A stretch of DNA of 48,415 bases, taken from Sideroxydans sp. GTDB lineage: Bacteria > Pseudomonadota > Gammaproteobacteria > Burkholderiales > Gallionellaceae. The stretch is taken from the NCBI GenBank assembly GCA_024636935.1, contig JAGXGC010000003.1:1-48415 (forward strand), read 5' to 3'. A program made the position numbers and the translations under genes. Position 1 is the stretch's first letter. Each line of letters starts with the position of its first letter. Below, one piece after another: positions 12,571-22,064 of the stretch. The notes beneath the pieces are model-generated. The model had not been told where the DNA came from. It did no database searches and was given only the letters and a program-made list of their open reading frames with translations.

Positions 12571-13290
12571 AACTTTTGTAAATCTCTCATCAGTTCACGA
12601 GTATGTAATGGTTTTCCTGCCAGGTGATGATCCAGCAGCATGCGCATCAATTGCTTGCTCTGGCGCGCCGTCACCGCATCGCGGTAGTCGTCTGCCGCCA
12701 TGTCCAGCAGCGTCTTACCCGCCACCGGCATGCCCTGCGAACTGTCTGTCGTCTCGGCGACTGCGCCGCGCTCAAGTATATAGCGGTAACTGCGCTCAGG
12801 CACCACCGGACGCACGCTACCTGCTTCCGTTTCCAGCGATAGTGCGTAGCCTAGTTCTTGCAGCATGTGCTTTTCAAAACTGCGCAAGGTGAAAGCATGA
12901 TCCTGCTCTTGCGCCAGCCGTTGCAAGGTCTGCTGGTAATAGTCGAACAGGCTTTCGTGCGGATCGTCGCGTGCCATCAAGTTGAGCAGCAGTTCGTTCA
13001 AATAGAAACCGCACATCAAGGCGGTGCCCTGTAACTGCGGCTGACCACCCTGCCATTCTGCGCTGTGCAAGGTACGCAGCTCGTGCTTGCCGAACCAGCT
13101 CAAACTAAGAGGCTGAAACCCCATCAACAAACCGCGTATCGCAGAACGTGGACGTCGTGCTCCGCGTGCCACCAACGGTACGCGGCCGTGATTGCGACTG
13201 AACACTTCGACGATCAGGCTAGTTTCGCGAAAGGGATAGCTATGCAGTACGAAAGCGGGATCATCCTGAATGCGGTTTTTGGAAGACGCG

Positions 13291-13298
<8 letters not shown>
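12567..13298 (-). CDS. recO: DNA repair protein RecO
   Basis: A 243-residue protein of the RecFOR pathway that helps load RecA onto SSB-coated single-stranded gaps. The N-terminal OB fold includes [19 protein letters not shown] and [12 protein letters not shown]; the helical C-terminal half includes [10 protein letters not shown] and a [13 protein letters not shown] segment. There is no obvious Cys4 zinc finger, as in many proteobacterial RecO proteins. Gene order era-recO-pdxJ supports the call. It overlaps era by 8 bases. recR, whose product works with it, is in this window at 27810. Confidence 0.93.
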
Positions 13299-14180
<882 letters not shown>

Positions 14181-14184
<4 letters not shown>

Positions 14185-14855
14185 GGTTTGTTCTGTATGA
14201 GTTGATAGGCACGCTCGGCGGCGATCTGTTCGGCGATACGGCGGCTACTGCCCTCGCCTCGCGTTGTGACTTTGAGTTTTTCGACGTCGCAGGCCACCGT
14301 GAATATCTGTGCCTGCCCTTTGCCGTTCGTCTCGACGATGGTGTATTTCGGTAGTGGCAGCTTGCGGGACTGCAACAGTTCCTGCAACTGCGTCTTGGCA
14401 TCTTTGCCCACTGCTCGCAGATCTATATTGGCGATGAAGGGAATATACAATCCCAGCACCACTTGCTGTGCCGTAGCAAAATCCGCATCCAGCCACACCG
14501 CGCCAAAAAGTGCTTCCAATGCATCGGCAAGAATAGAGGGGCGCTCAGCGCCTCCGCTCTTGATCTCGCCATCACTCAGCAACAGTTGTTGTCCTAGATT
14601 CAATTGCTGTGCCAGCGTGGCAAGTGTCTGCTGATTAACCAGACTGGAGCGCAAGCGATGCAGATCGCCTTCCGGCAGATCGGGATAGTTCTCGAACAGG
14701 TGTTTGGCAATGGTGCAGTTGAGCACGCTATCGCCGAGAAACTCCAAACGTTCATTGTGATCGGCATTGTGGCTGCGGTGCGTCAACGCACGCTGCAACA
14801 TCTTGGGCTGCGAGAAGTTATAGCCGATCTGTCGGCACAGTACAGCGTGCTTCAT
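14181..14855 (-). CDS. rnc: Ribonuclease III
   Basis: A 224-residue double-strand-specific endonuclease that processes rRNA precursors and many mRNAs. The catalytic domain has the signature [12 protein letters not shown], and the C-terminal dsRNA-binding domain (about 155-222) ends [13 protein letters not shown] chose the ATG at 14855 ([14 protein letters not shown]); the frame is open for 22 more codons but that part overlaps the upstream gene and is unlike RNase III. No good ribosome-binding site precedes this ATG, so translational coupling with the upstream gene is likely. Confidence 0.95.
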
Positions 14856-14862
14856 CGAAAAA

Positions 14863-15231
14863 TCATGAGCTAGACGGTTTGAACTCGAGCAACAAAGTGA
14901 TATTGCCGACCAGCTTGACACGTAATTCGTATTCGGCGCTCAAAGACAAAGCCCCATCTTTCTCGCGAACAATGGCGATATCTTCAGCCTTCAGGTCATC
15001 TATGTAATTGATATTTGCACGCTTGCGGTAGGACATTTCAATCTCAGGAATGCTCGCAGTCCGCATCGCCGGATCATCCGCAATCTCACGAAATATCTGG
15101 CTGATCTGCGCACTATGCAGATAGGGAGGCACCAGTTTCAAGCCCAGCAATACCACAAAGATCAGCGCAATCGCGCCCATGATGAAATCGAAGAAACTCA
15201 GACCGCGTTGCCGACTGCTCAATCCGTACAT
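14863..15231 (-). CDS. DUF4845 small membrane protein, pilin-like N-terminus
   Basis: A 122-residue conserved protein of unknown function found between lepB and rnc in betaproteobacteria. The N-terminus is basic (SSRQRG), then comes a single hydrophobic segment LSFFDFIMGAIALIFVVLL. RQRG followed by LSFF and an Asp at the fifth position resembles a type IV prepilin cleavage region (Glu is usual at that position). The rest is a soluble domain of about 80 residues, probably periplasmic. The start at 15231 has AAAGGAG upstream; an alternative start 9 codons earlier overlaps lepB. A role linked to secretion or pilin-like assembly is only a suggestion. Confidence 0.8.
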   Translation of the reverse strand: MYGLSSRQRGLSFFDFIMGAIALIFVVLLGLKLVPPYLHSAQISQIFREIADDPAMRTASIPEIEMSYRKRANINYIDDLKAEDIAIVREKDGALSLSAEYELRVKLVGNITLLLEFKPSSS

Positions 15232-15254
15232 GTTTCGCTCCTTTTCACAAACGC

Positions 15255-16058
15255 TCACTTGACCGCCAAACCGATTCGATCCAGCTCACCGAAATTCATC
15301 CAGATCAGAAACGCCTTACCCACGATCATCTCGTCCGGGACAAAGCCCCAGTATCTACTATCACGGCTGTTGTCGCGATTATCCCCCATCATGAAGTAAT
15401 GTCCTTCGGGGACGACACAGCGCATCTCCCGCTCACTATAGCTGCACTGGCTACGCAGGGGAAAGTCATCTACCTTGCCAAGGAAAATCTGCTCCAGCTC
15501 TGGGTTTACCAGTATTGCATGCTCCTGCTCGCCCAGCTTCTCCTTGTATCTTTCGGTATGAACGAAGCGTAAACCGCTTTCGACATAATTGAAATCACCA
15601 TCCGGCGTGCGCGCCTGCAACTCGCCGTTTATCCACAATTGCTTGTTCCGGTAGATGATCTCGTCACCGGGCAGGCCAATAACGCGCTTGATGTAATCAA
15701 TCGATGGGTCATTCGGGAAATGGAACACCATTACATCGCCACGCTGTGGCTGATTTATCTCGATAACCTTTTTGTTCAGAATGGGCAGTCGCAGGCCATA
15801 TGTGTAGCGATTGACTACGATAAAATCGCCCACATGCAGGGTCGGAATCATGGAACCGGAGGGAATCTTGAACGGTTCGATGACGAAAGATCGCAACATG
15901 AACACGGCCAGAATGACCGGAAAGAAACTGATGGAATATTCCACCCACCACGGTTCCTTGTCACCTTCCTTACGCCTCTTGCGCAGGCTGTATTTATCCA
16001 ACAGCCAGATGGCACCGGTCACCAGTAACAGCACGAACATGATGAGTGCAAATGTCAT
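15255..16058 (-). CDS. lepB: Signal peptidase I
   Basis: A 267-residue inner-membrane serine protease that cleaves signal peptides from Sec and Tat exported proteins. Two N-terminal membrane helices lie at about 3-20 and 43-60. The catalytic dyad is Ser69 in PSGSMIPTL and Lys124 in DYIKRVIGLPGD; box E is GDNRDNSRDSRYWG. It follows lepA by 15 bases in the same transcript, the classic lepA-lepB operon. Confidence 0.97.
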   Translation of the reverse strand: MTFALIMFVLLLVTGAIWLLDKYSLRKRRKEGDKEPWWVEYSISFFPVILAVFMLRSFVIEPFKIPSGSMIPTLHVGDFIVVNRYTYGLRLPILNKKVIEINQPQRGDVMVFHFPNDPSIDYIKRVIGLPGDEIIYRNKQLWINGELQARTPDGDFNYVESGLRFVHTERYKEKLGEQEHAILVNPELEQIFLGKVDDFPLRSQCSYSEREMRCVVPEGHYFMMGDNRDNSRDSRYWGFVPDEMIVGKAFLIWMNFGELDRIGLAVK

Positions 16059-16073
16059 CGTCTTTCCTGTCAG

Positions 16074-17867
16074 TTATTTATCGTCAACACGCAGAATGGC
16101 GAGGAAGGCTTCCTGTGGGATCTCCACGCTGCCGACCTGCTTCATACGCTTCTTACCCGCCTTTTGCTTCTCAAGCAGTTTCTTCTTGCGCGAGATGTCG
16201 CCACCGTAACACTTGGCCAGCACGTTCTTGCGTAGTGCCTTCACGTTCTCACGCGAGATAATGTTAGAGCCGATGGCTGCCTGGATCGCCACATCGTACA
16301 TCTGGCGCGGAATCAGTTCACGCATCTTGGCCGCCACCTCGCGTCCCCGATACTGGCTGTTCGCGCGATGCACGATGATCGACAGGGCATCTACTTTTTC
16401 ACCGTTGATCAGCATGTCCACCTTCACCACATCAGCCGGTCGGTATTCCTTGAACTCGTAATCCATTGAGGCATAGCCACGTGACACCGACTTCAATTTA
16501 TCGAAAAAGTCGAGCACGATCTCGCCCATCGGCATCTCATATTTCAACAGCACCTGCTTGCCGTGGTAATTCATGTCGATCTGCATGCCACGCTTCTGCG
16601 TACACAGGGTGATGACTGCTCCTACGTATTCCTGTGGCATGTACAGGTTCACATTAACGATGGGTTCGCGAATCTCTTCAACCTTGGACAGGTCGGGCAA
16701 CTTGGAAGGATTGTCCACCATCAGTATGCTGCCGTCGCGCTGCACCACCTCATAAATCACAGTGGGTGCGGTGGTGATGAGGTCCATATCGAACTCTCGC
16801 TCAAGACGTTCCTGCACGATCTCCATGTGCAGCAGACCAAGAAAACCGCAACGGAATCCAAAGCCCAGTGCCTGTGAAACTTCCGGCTCGTACATCAGCG
16901 CAGAATCGTTCAGCTTCAATTTTTCCAGCGAATCGCGCAACGCTTCGTACTGGTTGGATTCCACCGGGAACAGTCCAGCGAACACCTGCGGCTGTATCTC
17001 TTTGAATCCAGGCAAAGCAGCTGCGGCAGGCTTTTGCACGTGCGTGACGGTATCGCCAACCTTGGCATCCTTCAGCTCCTTGATACCGGCGATGATGAAG
17101 CCCACCTGCCCTGCACTTAGCGTATCTCGATCTTGGGATTTTGGTGTGAATACACCGATGTGCTCAGTCAGATGCTGTGCACCGTTCGCCATGAACAGGA
17201 TCTTTTCCTTGCGCCGGAGCGTGCCGTTGATGATGCGCACCAGCATCACCACGCCCACATAGTTATCAAACCAGGAGTCTACGATCAACGCCTGCAAAGG
17301 CGCGTTCGGGTCACCCTTAGGTGGAGGTACTTTGACAATCAGGGATTCCAGCACATCCTCGACTCCCAAGCCGGTCTTGGCCGAGCAATGCACCGCCTCC
17401 TGCGCATCGATGCCAATCACGTCTTCGATCTCAGCAATGGCATTTTCAGGATTGGCGGAAGGCAGATCGATCTTGTTCAATACCGGAACGACTTCCACGC
17501 CAAGATCCAGTGCGGTATAGCAGTTGGCCACTGTTTGCGCTTCCACGCCTTGCGAAGCATCCACCACCAGCAATGCACCTTCACAGGCGGAAAGAGAACG
17601 TGACACTTCATAGGAGAAGTCCACGTGCCCAGGCGTATCGATCAGATTCAGGTTGTACACCTGACCGTTGCGCGCCTTATAGCTTAGCGCGGCTGTCTGC
17701 GCCTTGATGGTGATGCCGCGCTCTCGCTCGATATCCATCGAGTCCAGCACTTGTGCTTCCATCTCGCGCGTGGCCAAGCCTCCACAAAGATGGATGATGC
17801 GATCGGCTAGCGTGGATTTGCCGTGATCGATATGGGCGATGATGGAGAAGTTGCGGATATATTGCAT
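16074..17867 (-). CDS. lepA: Elongation factor 4 (LepA)
   Basis: A 597-residue translational GTPase that affects ribosome function and assembly under stress. It starts [19 protein letters not shown] (G1), with DTPGHVDF (G3) and NKIDLPSA (G4), and ends in the LepA-specific C-terminal domain ([35 protein letters not shown]). Full family length. It heads the lepB-rnc-era chain; a terminator-like hairpin and a -10-like TAGAAT separate it from mucD. Confidence 0.97.
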   Translation of the reverse strand: MQYIRNFSIIAHIDHGKSTLADRIIHLCGGLATREMEAQVLDSMDIERERGITIKAQTAALSYKARNGQVYNLNLIDTPGHVDFSYEVSRSLSACEGALLVVDASQGVEAQTVANCYTALDLGVEVVPVLNKIDLPSANPENAIAEIEDVIGIDAQEAVHCSAKTGLGVEDVLESLIVKVPPPKGDPNAPLQALIVDSWFDNYVGVVMLVRIINGTLRRKEKILFMANGAQHLTEHIGVFTPKSQDRDTLSAGQVGFIIAGIKELKDAKVGDTVTHVQKPAAAALPGFKEIQPQVFAGLFPVESNQYEALRDSLEKLKLNDSALMYEPEVSQALGFGFRCGFLGLLHMEIVQERLEREFDMDLITTAPTVIYEVVQRDGSILMVDNPSKLPDLSKVEEIREPIVNVNLYMPQEYVGAVITLCTQKRGMQIDMNYHGKQVLLKYEMPMGEIVLDFFDKLKSVSRGYASMDYEFKEYRPADVVKVDMLINGEKVDALSIIVHRANSQYRGREVAAKMRELIPRQMYDVAIQAAIGSNIISRENVKALRKNVLAKCYGGDISRKKKLLEKQKAGKKRMKQVGSVEIPQEAFLAILRVDDK

Positions 17868-17880
17868 GAAGTTTTAAATA

Positions 17881-17938
17881 AAAATCCCGTCAAATTCGGT
17901 AGTTGCGCAGGGCGCGCATTCTAGCCGATTTTGACGGG
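17881..17938 (-). terminator. Rho-independent terminator between mucD and lepA
   Basis: On the minus strand a long near-perfect stem pairs 17922-17938 with 17886-17901 (CCCGTCAAAATCGG against CCGAATTTGACGGG), followed by ATTTTTATTT. It sits directly downstream of mucD and upstream of lepA, so the sigma-E operon and the lepA operon are at least partly separated. The loop contains TAGAATGCGC, a possible lepA -10. Confidence 0.75.
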
Positions 17939-17956
17939 CACTGCCGGTAGGCAGGC

Positions 17957-19348
17957 TTATTTTTCGTCCAGACGGACAGGAATGTAGACAGTACCGTCGT
18001 TACGACGCACCAGCAACGCAATGCTTCGTCCCGGTGGAACTTGCTTCAGTATCTCGTTAAATTGCACCACGCTGCGAATCTCTATATTACCTATGGCGAG
18101 AATCACGTCACCGCGCTGCATCTCGATACGTGCAGAAGCACCTTTCGCATCAACGACCAGCAAGCCACCTTCGACCTGCAATTCAGCCTTCTGCTCTTCG
18201 GTAAGTTCCTTCACGCTCAACCCAAGCCGCAACACACTCTGTGTCTGTGCATCAGCAGGATCGATCTGCGCAGCAACTTTCTCATTCGTGTCTTGTATCT
18301 CACCCACGATCAAGGAAATTTCCAGCGTATTCCCTTTACGCCAGACTAGTACCGGCACCTTGCTATCCGGCTTGGTCGCGGCCACGATGCGCGGCAGATC
18401 GGAAGAACCCTCCACGGTCTTCCCGTCAAACTTCAGAATCACATCACTCGCACGCACGCCGGCTTTGTCCGCTGGACCGCTTTTTTCTACGCCAGATATC
18501 AGAGCGCCGGCGGCTTGTTTCAAGCCGAATGATTCCGCCAATTCACGTGTAACCTCCTGAATGGTGACACCGATACGTCCACGCGTGACCTTGCCCGTGG
18601 CGCGCAACTGCTTGACCACATCCATCGCCACATCGATGGGTATGGAGAACGACAAGCCCATATAACCACCCGAGCGGCTGTATATCTGGGAATTGATGCC
18701 AACCACCTCGCCCTTCATATTGAACAGCGGACCGCCCGAATTACCGGGATTGATGGCCACATCAGTCTGAATGAAGGGGACGAAATTCTCCTGCGGCAAA
18801 GAACGCCCCTTTGCGCTGACGATACCAGCTGTCACACTGCTGTCGAACCCGAATGGCGAGCCGATCGCCAATACCCATTCACCCACCTTAAGTAGATCAG
18901 GTTGTCCCAGCTCAACTTTGGGCAGTCCCTTGGCTTCTATCTTGAGCAAAGCCACATCGGTTCGCTTGTCAGCGCCCACCACACGCGCCTTGAATTCACG
19001 CTTATCAGTCAGACGCACTGTGATCTTGTCCGCACGATCCACTACATGCGCATTGGTCAGTATGTAGCCATCCGCACTGATGATGAAACCTGAGCCAAGT
19101 GATTGCGACTCCTGCTGGCGCGGAGTCTGTGGTGCAAAGCGCCGGAAGAATTCATAGAACGGATCGTTCTCTGGCAAATTAGGTAAGTTGGGCAGCATCT
19201 GCTGCGATGTGACGATCTGTGTAGTACTCACGTTCACCACTGCAGCACCTTGCTTTTCGACCAACTCGGTGAAATCAGGCAGCTCTCTGGCTGATACATT
19301 GCCGACGAGTAACAAACCGAGCAAAAGAAATAGTGATCGTTTAAACAT
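17957..19348 (-). CDS. mucD: Periplasmic Do-family serine protease (MucD/DegQ-like)
   Basis: A 463-residue exported protease/chaperone that degrades misfolded envelope proteins. Signal peptide about 1-20 (ending VSA), then a trypsin-like domain with the catalytic His in TNAHVVD, Asp in RTDVALLKI and Ser in NPGNSGGPLF, then two PDZ domains (about 260-350 and 370-460). It follows rseC by 25 bases with GGGAGGTC before the ATG, which places it as the last gene of the sigma-E operon, as with mucD in Pseudomonas. MucD rather than DegP is my preference from this context. Confidence 0.92.
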   Translation of the reverse strand: MFKRSLFLLLGLLLVGNVSARELPDFTELVEKQGAAVVNVSTTQIVTSQQMLPNLPNLPENDPFYEFFRRFAPQTPRQQESQSLGSGFIISADGYILTNAHVVDRADKITVRLTDKREFKARVVGADKRTDVALLKIEAKGLPKVELGQPDLLKVGEWVLAIGSPFGFDSSVTAGIVSAKGRSLPQENFVPFIQTDVAINPGNSGGPLFNMKGEVVGINSQIYSRSGGYMGLSFSIPIDVAMDVVKQLRATGKVTRGRIGVTIQEVTRELAESFGLKQAAGALISGVEKSGPADKAGVRASDVILKFDGKTVEGSSDLPRIVAATKPDSKVPVLVWRKGNTLEISLIVGEIQDTNEKVAAQIDPADAQTQSVLRLGLSVKELTEEQKAELQVEGGLLVVDAKGASARIEMQRGDVILAIGNIEIRSVVQFNEILKQVPPGRSIALLVRRNDGTVYIPVRLDEK

Positions 19349-19373
19349 CCAGACCTCCCATCAACGCTATATT

Positions 19374-19814
19374 TTACGAACCTGCAGCATTCACTACCGA
19401 ACGCACCACGGCTTGCATATTCGATCGACTAGTCAACTGCCGCACTACCAAGAAACCAGTCAACAAGCCTGCTCCAGCACCCAGCGAGGCAGCTTCATCC
19501 CGAGCACCCTCAAAGAAACTCGAGGCCAGCAAGGATGCACACAGCATAAAAGTCAGTGGCAACACGTACATCAATAACGAATTACGCAACAATACACCGT
19601 CCGGCAGGCCAACATTAACCTCATCCCCCACCTTGGCGCTGATGGCATTGTTTACCCTGAAGCTGCGCTGCTTGCTACTGCAAAACAGTTGAGACAATTT
19701 ACCGCTGCCACAACCGTTACCACTTGCGCAATGGCCGCATCCGTTACCGCCGACTGGTGCGATCTCTGCCTCACTGCCATGCAGACTTAGCACGATGGCA
19801 CGCATCTCATTCAT
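19374..19814 (-). CDS. rseC: SoxR-reducing/sigma-E factor regulatory protein RseC
   Basis: A 146-residue inner-membrane protein (RseC/MucC family). It has an N-terminal cytoplasmic part with the cysteine cluster CGHCASGNGC, probably for an iron-sulfur cluster, and two membrane helices (about 80-98 and 108-127). In E. coli RseC modulates sigma-E and takes part in SoxR reduction. I chose the ATG at 19814, which overlaps the mucB stop; further in-frame codons upstream lie inside mucB. Confidence 0.88.
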   Translation of the reverse strand: MNEMRAIVLSLHGSEAEIAPVGGNGCGHCASGNGCGSGKLSQLFCSSKQRSFRVNNAISAKVGDEVNVGLPDGVLLRNSLLMYVLPLTFMLCASLLASSFFEGARDEAASLGAGAGLLTGFLVVRQLTSRSNMQAVVRSVVNAAGS

Positions 19815-20802
19815 TATTCTCGCCTGCGTATCGGACTGAATCAGCAACCTGTATCACTGCCCTCGGAGGCACCTCTCCTACCACGGTCACTAGATGATCT
19901 CCGATCAAACGACTGTATATATGCACTGCGCCTTGACTCTTTAGACCGGCCCGATATCCCTCTGCATCCGTTGTTCGCTCGATGAACACGGACAAAGCGG
20001 CAAGTCCATCGGAATACACGATATGTACGACGGGGAATTCTTTGTCGCGCATGTTGCGACTCATTTCCAGAATCTTTTTGAATCCCGCAGGGATACCATC
20101 CACTTGCCAACCACTGTCCACATTCGCTAGATTGGTCTTGGGCAACGGCGAAAGATTTTTGCGCTTCGCCAACCTTGCCGCATCTTGCTCATCGGGCACT
20201 GCCCATTTGTAGTCGATTGCTCCGCCGATCTGCAATTGGGAAAAGGCATATTGCTCGATGACCTTGCCGCGTTCATCGAATACCACCGCCTTCAACAACA
20301 AACCTGATTCGCTATGTGCCCACATCTTGCGCGTATAACGCAAAGTATCCTTGGGTTGCAGCAACAGGGTGTGCGCATGGTAATCCGCCACGCGATCCTC
20401 TTCCTGCTGGATGACGTTGTAATTCTCTTTGAGACTCTGGATCTGTTCGGGAAGCAGTGCCGGAAAAGCGCGACGTGGACGTTGCTGCTCGAAATGCACT
20501 TTTTTGTCGCCCAATTGCAGCCAGACCTGATTGTTGTTGCGTATCACTTCGCGACGCTGGCCATCCAAGCCCTGCAAACGTTCATGCTCACCATGCTCGT
20601 CGACTACATGGGTGATGCGCGAAGTCTCTACCCGGCCACCGGCCTGATACACGAATACGCCGCTGTAATTGGTTTCATGCGCGGCGAATGCCATCGTGCG
20701 CAACCAGTCAGCATCATCAAGCAGAGGATCTGCATGCGCCACCGCCACACACAGCGGCAACAACACACACCACATGCCGGCTTTTGCCATCTGAATACGC
20801 AC
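19807..20802 (-). CDS. mucB: Sigma-E regulatory protein MucB/RseB
   Basis: A 331-residue periplasmic protein that binds the anti-sigma factor RseA and protects it from DegS-type cleavage; lipids and mislocalised lipopolysaccharide release it. Signal peptide to about residue 24 (VAVAHA). The N-terminal lipoprotein-like fold contains NYSGVFVYQ and the C-terminal domain ends in VGEVPPRAVIQVADSV. The start is uncertain: GTG at 20802 overlaps the rseA stop, and an ATG follows four codons later. Neither has a strong ribosome-binding site, which suggests translational coupling. Confidence 0.9.
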   Translation of the reverse strand: MRIQMAKAGMWCVLLPLCVAVAHADPLLDDADWLRTMAFAAHETNYSGVFVYQAGGRVETSRITHVVDEHGEHERLQGLDGQRREVIRNNNQVWLQLGDKKVHFEQQRPRRAFPALLPEQIQSLKENYNVIQQEEDRVADYHAHTLLLQPKDTLRYTRKMWAHSESGLLLKAVVFDERGKVIEQYAFSQLQIGGAIDYKWAVPDEQDAARLAKRKNLSPLPKTNLANVDSGWQVDGIPAGFKKILEMSRNMRDKEFPVVHIVYSDGLAALSVFIERTTDAEGYRAGLKSQGAVHIYSRLIGDHLVTVVGEVPPRAVIQVADSVRYAGENNE

Positions 20803-21275
20803 TATTTTGCTGCCACCGAATGGATGTAAGTTGCTGCGCCCTGCACGTCTGCACTGGGAGAGAACTCCTGATGCGCCATCAAATAATCACTGGCATGAAA
20901 AGCCACCGGGCGAATCATATTCTGCTGTTGTACGCTGGCCATCTGCGGCGCCGGTTCCTGCCCCACCTGCATCGACAGCCAAGCCACCAGCGCCAGCGCC
21001 ATGACAGAAGCCGCTGCTGATATTGCATACTGTTTGATGCGCTGCTGTTGGCGACGACGTGGCGCCAGAATAGTCGGCTCAGCTTGCAATCTTTCATGGA
21101 AGGCCGCCATGAAGTCTCGATTGACATGATCGGGTTGGCGCAGAGCATCTCCGATCAGGTGATATTCGGCCCAGTCCCGGTCTGCCTCGGGATGACGTTT
21201 CAACTTATCAAGGAACACATCAGCTTCGTCCTCGAACATCTCGCCATCCATCAACACCGAAATTTCCTGCTTCAT
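20802..21275 (-). CDS. rseA: Anti-sigma-E factor RseA/MucA
   Basis: A 157-residue bitopic anti-sigma factor. The cytoplasmic N-terminus (MKQEISVLMDGEMFEDEAD) is the sigma-E binding domain, a membrane helix lies at about 82-100 (AASVMALALVAWLSM), and the rest is periplasmic. It follows rpoE by one base with AGGTGG just upstream of the ATG at 21275, so translation is coupled to that of its sigma factor. Signal-triggered proteolysis releases sigma-E in the known systems. Confidence 0.9.
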   Translation of the reverse strand: MKQEISVLMDGEMFEDEADVFLDKLKRHPEADRDWAEYHLIGDALRQPDHVNRDFMAAFHERLQAEPTILAPRRRQQQRIKQYAISAAASVMALALVAWLSMQVGQEPAPQMASVQQQNMIRPVAFHASDYLMAHQEFSPSADVQGAATYIHSVAAK

Positions 21276-21276
21276 A

Positions 21277-21876
21277 TCACCACCTCTTGTCTTCGCTAGT
21301 ACCCAGCAACGGACGCAAATTCGTTGCCACCACCTCTCGTGCACGGAAGATACGCGACCTTACCGTACCGATCGGACAATTCATCACTGACGCGATCTCT
21401 TCGTAACTCAAGCCCTCTATCTCGCGCAACGTCAAAGCGGTGCGCAGATCCTCTGGCAATTGTTGCAGGGAAGAGTTCACTACCTCGACCACTTGTTTAC
21501 TCATTAACTCGTTTTCCGGTGTCGACACCTCATGCAATAGCGAGGCATCCTCAAACGCCTCAGCCTCCTCAGCATCCAAGGGCGTGCTGGTAGGCGCCCT
21601 GCGCCCCTGTGCCAACAAGTGGTTTTTAGCGGTGTTGATCCCGATCCGGTACAGCCATGTGTAGAACGCACTATCGCCCCGAAACGCCGGCAATGCGCGA
21701 TAGGCTTTGATGAATGCTTCCTGCGTGACATCTTCAGCCTCGCCAGGATTGCGCACGAACCGCGAGATCAGACGCCCCAATCGACGCTGATACTTGGCCA
21801 CCAGCAACTCGAACGCGTGCTTGTCGCCGCCTTGCGCGCGCTCCACCAGCTGCTGATCGACCTCCCTGTCACCCAT
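21277..21876 (-). CDS. rpoE: RNA polymerase sigma-E factor (RpoE/AlgU)
   Basis: A 199-residue extracytoplasmic-function sigma factor. Region 2 includes FIKAYRALPAFRGDSAFYTW, and region 4 includes LREIEGLSYEEIASVMNCP and GTVRSRIFRARE. It starts the envelope-stress operon rpoE-rseA-mucB-rseC-mucD. Upstream is a sigma-70 type promoter at 21924-21952 and a weaker autoregulatory-looking GAACTT site. Length and motifs fit the RpoE/AlgU subgroup. Confidence 0.95.
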   Translation of the reverse strand: MGDREVDQQLVERAQGGDKHAFELLVAKYQRRLGRLISRFVRNPGEAEDVTQEAFIKAYRALPAFRGDSAFYTWLYRIGINTAKNHLLAQGRRAPTSTPLDAEEAEAFEDASLLHEVSTPENELMSKQVVEVVNSSLQQLPEDLRTALTLREIEGLSYEEIASVMNCPIGTVRSRIFRAREVVATNLRPLLGTSEDKRW

Positions 21877-21923
21877 TCCGTTTCCCGGTTTTATATTGAT
21901 TGCGCCACAACGCGCGGCGCGAG

Positions 21924-21952
21924 AGTATAACCGGACGGGTTCACATCGTCAG
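21924..21952 (-). promoter_or_regulatory. Candidate sigma-70 promoter of the rpoE operon
   Basis: On the minus strand -35 CTGACG (21952-21947), 17-base spacer, -10 TATACT (21929-21924). The -10 ends 48 bases before the rpoE start. A separate GAACTT with a 16-base spacer to TCCATT at 21971-21998 is a weak candidate for sigma-E autoregulation; its -10 part is poor. Confidence 0.45.
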
Positions 21953-22064
21953 CCTTGCCCGCAACGCGCCAATGGACATCTCCATTCAAAATAAGTTCAT
22001 TTCCACGTTTCCTTCCCAAGTTTTGCTATAGTCGAGTCAATGATTTCTTCGCACTTTTCCCCTC

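Noticed and set aside
21971..21998. Sigma-E autoregulatory promoter of rpoE (GAACTT-N16-TCCATT)
   Set aside because: The -35 half is good but the -10 half fits poorly, so it is mentioned only as a weak alternative to the sigma-70 site.
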